DNA of 64,000 nt from an uncultured Prevotellaceae bacterium. GTDB lineage: Bacteria > Bacteroidota > Bacteroidia > Bacteroidales > Muribaculaceae. The notes beneath the pieces are model-generated. The model did not search any database and was not told where the DNA came from. It saw only the letters and a program-made list of their open reading frames with translations. This document shows positions 26,409-34,644 of the stretch, one piece after another. Made by a program: the position numbers and the translations under genes. The stretch's first letter is position 1. Each line of letters opens with the position of its first letter. The stretch lies in NCBI GenBank assembly GCA_900318865.1, contig ONMF01000005.1, positions 115,948 through 179,947 on the forward strand. The letters run 5' to 3'.

Positions 26409-27353
26409 CTATTCCTTACTCTGCTTGAACAGCCAGTCACGTACGGCGGCAATCTTGTAGCCGTAGTCAAACGAGGCCATGTGCTCCATGGCACGGCCCG
26501 TCTCAGGGAGTACGCTGCCTGCCTCCCACTTGATGAAGTTGATGTTGCCGCCACGGGCTATCAGCTCCTCGGCCAGTCGCTCCTGCTCTTCGCCGGGGAG
26601 CTTGGCACTCCACGAAGCGGAGTCAACGCGGCCATCGTTCGCCTTCAGCACCTTTGCCAGGTCTTGCATGCCGCCGTATGCCTTCTGGTCACCTCCGGCC
26701 ACGATGTAGAAGAAATGCTTCCGTCCGAAGTCCTGCATCTTCGAGGTGTCCCACTGGCTGCTGACGAAGAGCGAGGCGGCAAAGAGGTCGGGATGGGTGA
26801 TGTTGAAGTAGAACGACATCATGCCGCCCATCGACTGACCGGTGGTATAAAGTCGGTTAGTATCGACGTTGTATTCCTTGCAGACCTTTTCAAGCAGACG
26901 GATGGTCATCTCCACTTCGTCGGTGGTGCTCCAGTCGTCTTGCACGGCCCAGTCGGTATATTGCGGCACCAACACGAACGAGGGATGCTTCTGCTGATCC
27001 CTGTCGGAGGCGAACTCCAGGGCGCCGTAGCCTTGTGTGAGCGGAGCCGTCACCTCCTTACCGGCGGTGCTGGCATCGGCCATGAAGAGCACCAAGGGGA
27101 GTTTCTCACCAGCCTCGGCTCCTTCGGGAACCAGCAGGTTGTACGCCATCGTCTTGCCCGTCTGAGTGTCGTTGAAAGTCAGTTGCTTAAACTTCTTCAA
27201 CGTCTCATTTTTCAAGGCCACAAACGTGCTGTCTGAATCTTTGTTAATCTCCATGTGGCCACCCTGACGCGGACCACGCTCGCCGCCCTTTTTCTGAGCG
27301 CAGGCTGTCAGGCACATCACACCTACTGCCAATACAAACATTACTTTCTTCAT
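26409..27353 (-). CDS. Lipoprotein alpha/beta-hydrolase (esterase/peptidase type)
   Basis: This 314-aa protein has a lipoprotein signal (MKKVMFVLAVGVMCLTACAQ, lipobox LTAC) and an alpha/beta-hydrolase domain. Landmarks are the start strand MAYNLLVPEGAEAGEKLPLV, an oxyanion region LVLFMADASTAG, and the nucleophile elbow GQSMGG (YTTGQSMGGMMSFYFNITHP). The nearest types are PHB-depolymerase-like or feruloyl-esterase-like enzymes that act at the cell surface. I chose the ATG at 27353 because it begins the signal peptide; the frame extends 10 codons further. A 54-bp tandem duplication lies immediately upstream. Border motifs c and d flank the gene. Confidence 0.85.
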   Translation of the reverse strand: MKKVMFVLAVGVMCLTACAQKKGGERGPRQGGHMEINKDSDSTFVALKNETLKKFKQLTFNDTQTGKTMAYNLLVPEGAEAGEKLPLVLFMADASTAGKEVTAPLTQGYGALEFASDRDQQKHPSFVLVPQYTDWAVQDDWSTTDEVEMTIRLLEKVCKEYNVDTNRLYTTGQSMGGMMSFYFNITHPDLFAASLFVSSQWDTSKMQDFGRKHFFYIVAGGDQKAYGGMQDLAKVLKANDGRVDSASWSAKLPGEEQERLAEELIARGGNINFIKWEAGSVLPETGRAMEHMASFDYGYKIAAVRDWLFKQSKE

Positions 27354-27381
27354 ATTTTTGTGGAGTGTTTCGTGACGAGGC

Positions 27382-27490
27382 ACTGGTCTCTGCCAAGACC
27401 TTTTTAAGTGAATTATATTATGTGTTTGTTTGCTAACTGGTCTCTGCCAAGACCTTTTTAAGTGAATTATATTATGTGTTTGTTTGCTAA
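27382..27490. repeat. Perfect 54-bp tandem duplication in the esterase leader
   Basis: Two identical 55-nt copies begin at 27382 and 27436 (they share one base). Each contains the small inverted repeat GGTCT-N6-AGACC. The second copy ends within border motif d. The lack of any mismatch suggests a recent duplication. Confidence 0.85.
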
Positions 27491-27501
27491 ATTGGAATTT
27501 A
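27488..27501 (+). repeat. Cassette-border motif, copy d (plus orientation)
   Basis: TAAATTGGAATTTA on the plus strand, identical to copy b. It overlaps the stop codon of the CPBP gene and the end of the second 54-bp repeat. Confidence 0.6.
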
Positions 27502-28148
27502 CCTCTCTCTACTTTGCTGTTTTGGGGATGTACCTACAAAATACCACATAACTATCCAAAAGACGATTACGCAGATAAAAGCCGCGGTGAAAGTTGTGTC
27601 AGAAAACAAGTCACGTTTTGAGAAATTCACAATGCCATGAAATGCAGCGCAGAATAGCAATGAATGGGTATCACTCACCACCTTTCCTATTCCCCATGAT
27701 GCAAAAAGCAGAAGTAGGAAGAATGACAAAATACTTCGCTGAGATAAATCTAAATGCCACAGAAACCACATCATTGTGATAATAAGTACATATTGCCACA
27801 CAGGTAATTCCCTGAGTTCGTATTGCAAAAAGCCTCGCCAACCATATTCTTCCAACAAATGCCAAAAACAATACATGGTATAACTATAGTCGCAATGGAT
27901 TTCCATGCAGACTTGCCTGCAAGAGTGTATTCGGTTTTACGCTTGAAAAGGAGCATAGCCACCAATGCTCCGATAGCAGGACCAAGCCCAGTGGCAAGTG
28001 CTGCGGAAACTTGAAGTGCATAGCTCGTCTCAATTGAAGGAAACTTGTTGACAACAAGCAATGATATCAGGCGCACCAATAAGGCAATGATATAAAAAGT
28101 TGCTATTGCACCAATATGAATGTTCTTATCACTTAAGTTTAGTTTCAT
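27499..28148 (-). pseudogene. CPBP-family intramembrane metalloprotease, frameshifted
   Basis: Two overlapping frames together make one CPBP (Abi/CAAX) protease. The first (from the ATG at 28148) holds the N-terminal helices and then runs out of frame. The second supplies LLEEYGWRGFLQYELRELP (motif EExxxR), MWFLWHLD (FxxxH) and FCAAFHGIVN (second His motif). The frames meet at a run of five A on the plus strand (27864-27868); one more base there would give a continuous product through VIPCIVFWHLLEEYGWRGF. It may be a pseudogene, a phase-variable slip site, or a sequencing error. Border motifs d and e flank it. Confidence 0.8.
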
Positions 28149-28150
28149 CG

Positions 28151-28164
28151 TAAATTCCGATTTT
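28151..28164 (-). repeat. Cassette-border motif, copy e (minus orientation)
   Basis: On the minus strand AAAATCGGAATTTA, one base from the core of copies a and c. It lies 3 bp before the CPBP start and downstream of its -7 box (TACTTTTG, 28182-28189), so it is in the leader. Confidence 0.5.
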
Positions 28165-28350
28165 TTGTTCTAATTATGCCGCAAAAGTAGGCATTTTTTC
28201 GTTGCTTGCGTTTAACTTTTAGAAAATATTCTTACTTTTGCACGGCAAATTATGGTATGGCCTTGCCCAATCCCGCTAAGTTGCTTAAAACATGCGTTGT
28301 TGTCCATTTTCAACTATTTACATCATCGAAACTGAAATAAACCGACTGCC

Positions 28351-29109
28351 TTGCTCGACAAAATAAAAAAACTGGCCGACTATTGTTTGAATAAGTACGC
28401 GTGGTTGTTGTCACTCGTGCTGAGGATCAATTTTGTGCGTCTCGACAAAGAAAAGTACACGCGCAAGGTGGTGCGGCGCTTCTATCGCGACAACGCGGAT
28501 GAGATGTGTGGCAAGGCTTTGGAAAATTCTCTGTCGAGCGTTCTGACCGACGAGCAGAAGCAACGGCAGTACAAGTCGATAAAATGGACTTTTGGGTCCA
28601 TGGTGTTTCTGATGTCGTTCTTCACTTGCTTCCCCGAGAGCATCCTGGGGATTGTGATTGCCTGCGCCATCGACATCGCATTTTTCCAAGCGTGCCTCTA
28701 CATGGCCATGCAGCGCATACTCCTGTTATACGGCACTGCCGACGACGAGCATGCCGACGAGACCAAGTCGGTACAGAAGGTCGTGGCCATTGAGAGCTCG
28801 GGGCTCATGCTGGGCAAGTACCCGCTATTGCAGAAGATGAAGAGCGTAGTGGGATGGTTGGGACGCCAGCTGGTGAAACGCCTTGGCCCCAAGTACATGG
28901 CCAAGGCTTCAAGAGCCGTCTTCATTGTGCTGCGCCGCCAGGGAATCAAATGGCTCTCAATCGTCATTGCCAAGGAGAAGGTTGACATGCTCTTCAGCCT
29001 GATTGTCCCTGTCACCTGCGCTTTGATAGCCGGAATCGTGTCGGTGTTTATTTTCATTCCCATGTGCAGCAAACTGAGAAAACACCTTATATCTTTGAAG
29101 TCGACATGA
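28351..29109 (+). CDS. Unknown membrane protein
   Basis: I do not recognise this 252-aa protein. It starts at a TTG (no ATG fits) and is basic at the N-terminus. It has a hydrophobic hairpin near residues 75-110 (GSMVFLMSFFTCFPESILGIVI, then DIAFFQACLYMAMQRILLLY) and another helix near 220-240. The soluble part between them is helical and charged. A -7 box (TACTTTTG, 28233-28240) lies about 110 bp upstream. Its stop overlaps the next start by 4 bp (ATGA), so the two proteins are probably made together. Confidence 0.65.
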   Translation: MLDKIKKLADYCLNKYAWLLSLVLRINFVRLDKEKYTRKVVRRFYRDNADEMCGKALENSLSSVLTDEQKQRQYKSIKWTFGSMVFLMSFFTCFPESILGIVIACAIDIAFFQACLYMAMQRILLLYGTADDEHADETKSVQKVVAIESSGLMLGKYPLLQKMKSVVGWLGRQLVKRLGPKYMAKASRAVFIVLRRQGIKWLSIVIAKEKVDMLFSLIVPVTCALIAGIVSVFIFIPMCSKLRKHLISLKST

Positions 29110-29480
29110 CCCGTGACGAATTGATACTGGACTGCCGTTATTATAACGGCGAAGGCGAAGCGCCCGAAACGATTCGCGTGGAAAAACGCATGTTCTGGTT
29201 CTACGAGAAATGTTGGGTCGATTTTGTTCTGAATAATGATAAAACTCTACAAGATAGTATGGACTATTTTTGTAGTGTGTACCATCTTGACGAAATGTTG
29301 CCTGAAGAAGTTGACGGAACGCCATTATCGCTAAAGGCCATCTTGTTCAATCGTTACGACCACTGGCGCGGCAGATATGGACTGTCTCACAAAGATTATG
29401 GTGAGCAGATGAAGGAATGGTATCTGCACAATTATGTGGCCGGCACCAAGACGCATCGGCAATTATTGGATGGCCGGTGA
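29106..29480 (+). CDS. Small unknown protein, coupled to the preceding membrane protein
   Basis: This 124-aa protein is rich in Trp and Tyr (MFWFYEKCWVDFVLN, YDHWRGRYGLSHKDYGEQMK) and has no signal or membrane helix, so it is probably cytoplasmic. I do not recognise the family. The ATG at 29106 overlaps the upstream stop; the frame extends 14 codons earlier but that part lies inside the membrane-protein gene. It may bind or regulate its neighbour. Confidence 0.65.
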   Translation: MTRDELILDCRYYNGEGEAPETIRVEKRMFWFYEKCWVDFVLNNDKTLQDSMDYFCSVYHLDEMLPEEVDGTPLSLKAILFNRYDHWRGRYGLSHKDYGEQMKEWYLHNYVAGTKTHRQLLDGR

Positions 29481-29541
29481 TTGCGACAGCCAGGCACATT
29501 GCACGACAAATTATTATCTCTAACAACAATAATCTATCATC

Positions 29542-30072
29542 ATGAAAAAGTTTTTTATCATTTTAGCCCTTGTTTTGGCTACCACACTGAATCTTTATGC
29601 CCAGAATGAGTGGGAACACGAGATAGCCATTTCCTATGGCCTGGGCACGTTCACCGACGTGAACTCGTCCTATCTTAGCGGGATATTCTCGGGCAAGCAA
29701 ACGAGCTACATCGGATCTTTCGGTATCGATTATTTCTATCGCCCGAAGTCGGCACTCGGCGTGGGACTGGTGGGCACGTTCAGCACCTGCAAATGGAACG
29801 ACAGCGACAAAGCTCGCACCAAGTACTTCAGCATCATGCCCGCAGTGAAGTATAACTGGTTGAATCGCGACCGCTTCAGCATGTACTCAAAAATTGCCCT
29901 CGGTGTTCTCATCGGCATAGACTCCGGCGCCGACAACGATAAGACAACGGCCGCTTTTGCCTGGCAAGCCTCGGCTGTGGGAGCCGAATTCGGCAACTCG
30001 TTCCGCGGTTTTCTCGAACTGGGATTCGGTGAGCAAGGCATCCTTGTGGCAGGATTGCGCTATAAGTTCTAA
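29542..30072 (+). CDS. Small outer-membrane beta-barrel protein
   Basis: This 176-aa protein has a signal peptide (MKKFFIILALVLATTLNLYA) and alternating hydrophobic strands with aromatic girdles (EHEIAISYGLGTFTDV, YIGSFGIDYFYRPKSALGVG, GFLELGFGEQGILVAGLRYKF). It ends in aromatic-x-Phe, the usual C-terminal outer-membrane signal. This fits the small OmpW/OprF-like barrels that are common in Bacteroidales. Function is unknown; it stands alone between unrelated genes. Confidence 0.78.
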   Translation: MKKFFIILALVLATTLNLYAQNEWEHEIAISYGLGTFTDVNSSYLSGIFSGKQTSYIGSFGIDYFYRPKSALGVGLVGTFSTCKWNDSDKARTKYFSIMPAVKYNWLNRDRFSMYSKIALGVLIGIDSGADNDKTTAAFAWQASAVGAEFGNSFRGFLELGFGEQGILVAGLRYKF

Positions 30073-30136
30073 AGCCCCCATCGGGGACCGTATCTTTTCC
30101 GCTCAAAATCATCAGGAGCTCACCTGCGGCCAGGAC

Positions 30137-30481
30137 TCATCGCGCTTTGGCGCCTTTCACAAGTTCATAGGACTTGACCACCAGCGACCGAATCTCGTCA
30201 TCGCTCATGTCGGAATGGAGACAGACGCTTATCCAGAATTTCTCATTGCCGTTATAGGGTGGCCCCACCGCTTGATAGCGCTCTTTCAGCTCCACAATGT
30301 CGCCGGGATTGCATTTCACGGTAATCGACGAAAAGTCGTCGATGTTGAAATAGCAGAACATGTGCCGGCAAACATAGAACACCAGAATGGTGAACTTTCC
30401 CCTGGAGAAGCGCTCGAATGGCGTGCCCTCGGTCACACCGGGCAGGCCGAGGCAGAAATCTCTGAATTCTTCGATATTCAT
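30137..30481 (-). CDS. MmcQ/YjbR family protein
   Basis: This 114-aa protein matches the MmcQ/YjbR family: MNIEEFRDFCLGLPGVTEGT at the start, FVYVCRHMFCYFNID-type strands (seen as FYVCRHMFCYFNID), LKERYQAVGPPYNGNEKFWI, and a final helix LVVKSYELVKG. The fold resembles a CyaY-like or DNA-binding domain; the cellular role is unknown. I chose the ATG at 30481; a GTG 12 bp upstream is possible. It follows the DUF5131-type gene by 19 bp on the same strand. Confidence 0.85.
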   Translation of the reverse strand: MNIEEFRDFCLGLPGVTEGTPFERFSRGKFTILVFYVCRHMFCYFNIDDFSSITVKCNPGDIVELKERYQAVGPPYNGNEKFWISVCLHSDMSDDEIRSLVVKSYELVKGAKAR

Positions 30482-30500
30482 GAGTCGCGCCACAAGGGGG

Positions 30501-31217
30501 TTAGGGACAGTTTTGACAATCTATTCCGGCACGCCGGGCCTGCCCGAACTGAAGACGACGGGGAATGTTGTAAATCTTGCCGTCCTTGACGAAATGCGCT
30601 CCAGTCTGCTTAAAAAAGAATGGCACACCGGCCACCTGGCACTGGCTGCGGATGTCGAGCACCCAGTCGAAGTGGCAGGCCCGCGCTTCGCTGCCCGACT
30701 CGCCTCCCACCGTGACTTGCTCGCACCAGTCGCCCAGCCAGTCACCGAAATCGATTCGCTCGAGTAACGGCTCGCAAATAATGGCTTTGTGCCGAATGGG
30801 CAGGCCAACGAATAGGGGCAGCCGCTCGTCGGCACGCCGCTGGTTCTCCATGGTGCAGGCGACGGTCACGTTCTCGTAACCGCCACCCCAGTCGTGCGGC
30901 AAGCTTTGAGCTATCCTTTCTGGACGCTTGGTGACAATATAAAACCGTAAATCCATGCGCTGCCGCATCATCTGCCAGGCCTCGGCACGCCAATGGTCGG
31001 CCTCGGCGATAAAAAAATCCGACGTGAAGCAGGTCCACAACAGGGTTCCGGGGGAAACTTTATAAGCCCCCGATCGATCGCGCCGCAAGGGAAGGCCGAA
31101 CGAGGACGTTTTATGCACCTCGTTACTGTCCTTGCCAAACTCGCCGTCACGACGGAACACATAACAGTGCAAGCAGCCTTCGCTCTTCTTATGGCAACCG
31201 TGCCACAAGTTCCACAT
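30501..31217 (-). CDS. DUF5131 / phage Gp37-Gp68 family protein (radical-SAM-like)
   Basis: This 238-aa protein begins MWNLWHGCHKKSEGCLHCYV, with Cys in HGC, GC and HCY, the signature of the Gp37/Gp68 (DUF5131) family, which is related to radical-SAM enzymes. Further landmarks are VHKTSSFGLPLRRDR, LWTCFTSDFFIAEADHWRAE, FYIVTKRPERIAQ and VTVGGESGSEARACHFDW, then PFFFKQTGAHFVKDGK. The substrate is unknown. I chose the ATG at 31217 because family proteins start with this Trp-containing sequence; the frame opens at a TTG six codons earlier. It probably shares a transcript with the MmcQ/YjbR gene. Confidence 0.85.
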   Translation of the reverse strand: MWNLWHGCHKKSEGCLHCYVFRRDGEFGKDSNEVHKTSSFGLPLRRDRSGAYKVSPGTLLWTCFTSDFFIAEADHWRAEAWQMMRQRMDLRFYIVTKRPERIAQSLPHDWGGGYENVTVACTMENQRRADERLPLFVGLPIRHKAIICEPLLERIDFGDWLGDWCEQVTVGGESGSEARACHFDWVLDIRSQCQVAGVPFFFKQTGAHFVKDGKIYNIPRRLQFGQARRAGIDCQNCP

Positions 31218-31286
31218 CTGACCTTCCACAACCAAACGGGATTATAAGAACCGATTGTCACGGGATAACGGAATGACCGCCATGAC

Positions 31287-31862
31287 CTATTGGGCGATGC
31301 TGCACACCACAAAGACATTGTCGCCCACGGTCGTGATGTGCACCTGCTTGTTGCCGTTGTAGAAGAGCATCGTCTCGGCACCTTCACTGCACGGATTGTC
31401 GAAGTCAAACTGCGTGAAACCGCCCGTCGACAACTGGTCGAGCACATCGGCCAGCAGAGTGCGGCTGTATAGCGTCAGCTCCACATGGATGTAGCCGTAA
31501 TCACTGCTCCCGCCATCATTGCACGCGGTAATCACCACCGTGCTGGCGGCATAGGGGTCGGAGGGAATGAACTCATAGTTCTCCTTGTCATGCACACCAC
31601 CTTTGTGGAAACCGTCGATGATGGAGCACGGGCCGCCATAGCCTTCCCCCACCAGCTCGTTCACATAGCCGTATGCCTTAAAATGCTTGGTGTAGTTTTC
31701 GATGACGGCAGTGGCATCGGCATCCTCATTGGCAAGGGTGATATAGCGGTAGGTAATCAGGTCGAATATCTCATTGATGGGTATCACATCTATTGCCTTC
31801 TGGGCATGAACCTGGCCCAGAGTGGCCAGCGCGACAATGAGCAAACTTAAAAATTTTTTCAT
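31287..31862 (-). CDS. Secreted protein of unknown function
   Basis: This 191-aa protein has a signal peptide (MKKFLSLLIVALATLGQVHA). The mature part is acidic, with no motif I can name; IDVIPINEIFDLITYRYITL and VFVVCSIAQ mark its ends. Near the middle a stretch (CNDGGSSDYGYIHVELTLYS) suggests a beta-rich core. It lies 35 bp downstream of the GH31 gene on the same strand and may be cotranscribed with it. Confidence 0.7.
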   Translation of the reverse strand: MKKFLSLLIVALATLGQVHAQKAIDVIPINEIFDLITYRYITLANEDADATAVIENYTKHFKAYGYVNELVGEGYGGPCSIIDGFHKGGVHDKENYEFIPSDPYAASTVVITACNDGGSSDYGYIHVELTLYSRTLLADVLDQLSTGGFTQFDFDNPCSEGAETMLFYNGNKQVHITTVGDNVFVVCSIAQ

Positions 31863-31897
31863 AAAGAGGAAAATTATGTGCGTGATTTGAAAAATGA

Positions 31898-34285
31898 TTA
31901 TCGCGAAAGCTGCACCGTCACGGCCTTCGACACATCGGCAATGTGCACAGGCACGGTGAGTGTGCCGCTCGATTTGTTGTAGGCGACGCCGCGCGCTTTC
32001 TTGCCGTTGACAGTGATCTGGCGGGGTTTATAGCCAAGCGCAGGCACCACCAGGCGGTAGTCCTTGGCGGGCGATGCGCCTGCCAGCGTGCCCTCGCCCA
32101 CGATTTTCAACTCATAGCCTGCTGCATGCGGAGTGGCCGTGAAGTGTATCAAGCGATGGCCACCGGGGGCCAGCGTGCCGGTGGAGTGCAGGTCGTCATC
32201 GAAGAGCGTGAACTCCGACGGCTCGGCACCGGGATAATACACCACATCGAGCCGCGACGGGTCGTAGTCGCCCACGTTGTCCATCGCATTCCGTGCCAGC
32301 GGCACAAACGCACCGGCGCGGGCAAAATGCGGCAGCACATCGAGCGGGGCAGGATAGTGAATGGTGGTGCCACCGTCGTAGCGACGGGCGGGCTGGTTCA
32401 TATCCACCCATGTGCCCTGGGGGAAGGTGATGAGACGCTCGGTGGCGCCCTGCTCCATCACGGGGGCCACCATCACATCACGGCCCCACAGATACTGGTC
32501 GGTGATGCTGTCGTAACGGCTGATGCCGCCCGGAGCATCATAAAATCCCAGCGGACGCACCAGCGGCAAGCCCTGGCTGGCGTTTTCATAGGCCAGCGTA
32601 TAGTTATATGGCAGCCATGCATAGCGCTCCTTGATGAGGCGCAGCGGCAAGTCGCCGTATTCTTTGTAATGATAAGGCTCGGCCTGATAGGTGGAGTGCG
32701 TGCGCAGCACGGGCGAGAACAAGCCCAGTTGCAGCCAGCGGATATAGAGCTCGCCGTCGCGCTTGTTGGCAGGGTCAACGGCAAAGCCGCCCACGTCGTG
32801 CGACATGTAGCCCAGGCCGCTCATGCCGGCATTGAGCATGATGGTGACTTGCGGCGCCAGCCCGCCCCACGAGCGCGAGACGTCGGTCGACCACGGAAAC
32901 ACCGAATATCGTTGCAGCCCCGCTGTTCCGGCGCGCATCATGGTCATCAGGCGGCGGTCGGGATATTGCTTTTTGAACAGGTCGTAGATGATGCGGCTCC
33001 ACTCATTGCCGTAGAGGTTGTGATACTGCTCGGCGGTGAGGCCGTTGTAATGGCGGATTTCACGCGGGTGCACCTCGGGCTCGCCCAGGTCGCCCCACCA
33101 GCCGGTCACCCCTTCGTCGGTGAGCTGGCGATAACGGTCGCTCAGCCACTGCCGAGTGGCGGGGTTCGACACGTCGAACATGCCGCCCTGCCCCACCCAG
33201 ATGGTGACCGTGTGGGTAGTGTCGGTGCCGTCGGTCTTGCAGAAGAGGCCCTTGGCATCGAGCTGCCGGTAGTTGTCGATGGCGCGCCCGTTGGTCAACA
33301 CATAGGGTTGCGAAATGGTCACCACATTCACGCCCAGTTTTTTGAACTTGCTGAGCATGGCGCGGTGGTCGGGCCACTGCGTGCGGTCCCACTCCAGGCG
33401 CCCCATGTCTTCCTCCTTGCCGTACCAGTAGAGGTCGAAGACAATGCCGTCGAGCGGATACCCGGCGCGCTTGAGCGTGTCGACCACGCCCTCGCTCTCA
33501 CGCTGGTCGCGGTAGCCGTACTTCGACGTGATGTAACCCAGCGTCCACAGCGGCGGCAATTCTTGACGCCCCACCAGCCAGGTGAAATTTTTCACGACAT
33601 CCTCCACACGGCCGCGGCCGCTCACCACATAGTACGACACCGGCGCGGGCCTTGTGGTGCTGTATTCCAGGGCTTCAGGGCCCACATAGAGTGTCGATTT
33701 GCAGAAGTCATCGAACAAGATGCCGTAGCCTTTCGACGAGAGGACAAAGGGCATGGTGATACCCATGCGCTTGATACGCGGCTCACCGGCTTGGTAACCA
33801 TAGTTCTGCCCATTGTAGTTGAGTAGCGTGTCGCCCGTCAGATTAAGGGAAAAACCACGCTCGCCGCCGCCGTAGAACGATTCGCCGCCACTGTGTAGCA
33901 GCCTGAGCGCGTCGCCGTCGCGGCGGCACAGGTCGGTCACATAAAATGTGTCGCCGCAGCTCATCGTCAGGCTGCCCAGCTGCTCATCGGCCACCACACG
34001 CAGGCCGCCGGCCGTTGTCAGCACCTTCATGCCGCCGCCCAGGTCGGTCACAGTGGCACGAACATCGGCAGCGCCCATTGCCTTGTCCATGGCAAGCGAC
34101 GGCAGCGAAGTGCCGCTCCATTTCGCCGGAACCACATCCACCCGCACGATGTCGTCGCTCACGGGTGTCACGCTGACGGTTTGATGATGACGTGCGTCGT
34201 CAAGTGTCAGTGTCACGGCCCCGGCATAGGCCCAGACCCACATCAAGGACAGCATCACACATGCAGAAAATCGGTGAAATTTCAT
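31898..34285 (-). CDS. GH31 glycoside hydrolase (alpha-glucosidase/alpha-xylosidase type), secreted
   Basis: This 795-aa enzyme has a signal peptide (about 1-22), an N-terminal beta-sandwich domain, a GH31 TIM barrel and C-terminal beta domains. Barrel landmarks are GIVFDLYWYGKEEDMG, GVNVVTISQPYVLTN, the nucleophile region GWWGDLGEPEVHP (Asp in WGD) and the acid/base region SHDVGGFAVDP. GH31 enzymes release alpha-linked glucose, xylose or related sugars; the exact substrate cannot be read from sequence, though EP after the nucleophile is typical of the oligosaccharide-acting clade. It should act in the periplasm or at the surface. No SusC/SusD pair is nearby. It has a promoter within a dispersed repeat. 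Confidence 0.93.
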   Translation of the reverse strand: MKFHRFSACVMLSLMWVWAYAGAVTLTLDDARHHQTVSVTPVSDDIVRVDVVPAKWSGTSLPSLAMDKAMGAADVRATVTDLGGGMKVLTTAGGLRVVADEQLGSLTMSCGDTFYVTDLCRRDGDALRLLHSGGESFYGGGERGFSLNLTGDTLLNYNGQNYGYQAGEPRIKRMGITMPFVLSSKGYGILFDDFCKSTLYVGPEALEYSTTRPAPVSYYVVSGRGRVEDVVKNFTWLVGRQELPPLWTLGYITSKYGYRDQRESEGVVDTLKRAGYPLDGIVFDLYWYGKEEDMGRLEWDRTQWPDHRAMLSKFKKLGVNVVTISQPYVLTNGRAIDNYRQLDAKGLFCKTDGTDTTHTVTIWVGQGGMFDVSNPATRQWLSDRYRQLTDEGVTGWWGDLGEPEVHPREIRHYNGLTAEQYHNLYGNEWSRIIYDLFKKQYPDRRLMTMMRAGTAGLQRYSVFPWSTDVSRSWGGLAPQVTIMLNAGMSGLGYMSHDVGGFAVDPANKRDGELYIRWLQLGLFSPVLRTHSTYQAEPYHYKEYGDLPLRLIKERYAWLPYNYTLAYENASQGLPLVRPLGFYDAPGGISRYDSITDQYLWGRDVMVAPVMEQGATERLITFPQGTWVDMNQPARRYDGGTTIHYPAPLDVLPHFARAGAFVPLARNAMDNVGDYDPSRLDVVYYPGAEPSEFTLFDDDLHSTGTLAPGGHRLIHFTATPHAAGYELKIVGEGTLAGASPAKDYRLVVPALGYKPRQITVNGKKARGVAYNKSSGTLTVPVHIADVSKAVTVQLSR

Positions 34286-34329
34286 CTTTCAAGATATGTT
34301 TTAAGGTCAATTATTCTTGTTTGTCGTGG

Positions 34330-34361
34330 TAAAGTTACGAATAAGTGAGCGCAAAACCAAA
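34330..34361 (-). promoter_or_regulatory. Promoter of the GH31 gene, inside a dispersed repeat
   Basis: On the minus strand TTTG (34358-34361), 20 bp, TAACTTTA (34330-34337), one base from the consensus TAnnTTTG. The start of the gene is about 45 bp downstream. A second copy of the same arrangement (TTTG at 34431-34434 and TAACGTTG at 34403-34410) lies 73 bp upstream. Confidence 0.65.
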
Positions 34362-34533
34362 TTTATTTGAGTTTTGCCGAGCGAAAGTAACTTCGGCGCA
34401 GCCAACGTTACGAATAAGTGAGCGCAAAAGCAAATAATGTGCAAGGAGAATGCAATATTAAACTTATTTAATATTGCTGAGCCGCCGCCATTATTATTCA
34501 AATTTATTTGAGTTTTGCCGAGCGAAAGTAACA
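34330..34533 (-). repeat. Cluster of dispersed promoter-bearing repeats, second locus
   Basis: GTTACGAATAAGTGAGCGC recurs with a 73-bp period (34334 and 34407), and a perfect 34-bp direct repeat occupies 34358-34391 and 34499-34532. The core CTCAAATAAATTTGG (minus strand) is shared with the repeat before pyrG at 7391-7405. The cluster fills most of the region between the divergent GH31 and rlmN genes. Confidence 0.75.
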
Positions 34534-34582
34534 GCCGAAAGTAACAGGGCCTGTGATGAGGCCCGACGTATTTCGCCCACTT

Positions 34583-34614
34583 TTTGGCAGTGTGAGAAAA
34601 AATGGCTAATTTTG
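34583..34614 (+). promoter_or_regulatory. Promoter of rlmN
   Basis: TTTG (34583-34586), 20 bp, TAATTTTG (34607-34614): an exact Bacteroidetes primary promoter, about 30 bp before the rlmN ATG. Confidence 0.8.
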
Positions 34615-34644
34615 CAAATTGCACTTTCATTATACTCAATTAGA

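Noticed and set aside
24440..28350. Integrated island using tRNA-Pro(UGG) as attachment site
   Set aside because: No second copy of the tRNA 3' end and no integrase were seen on the far side of the block.
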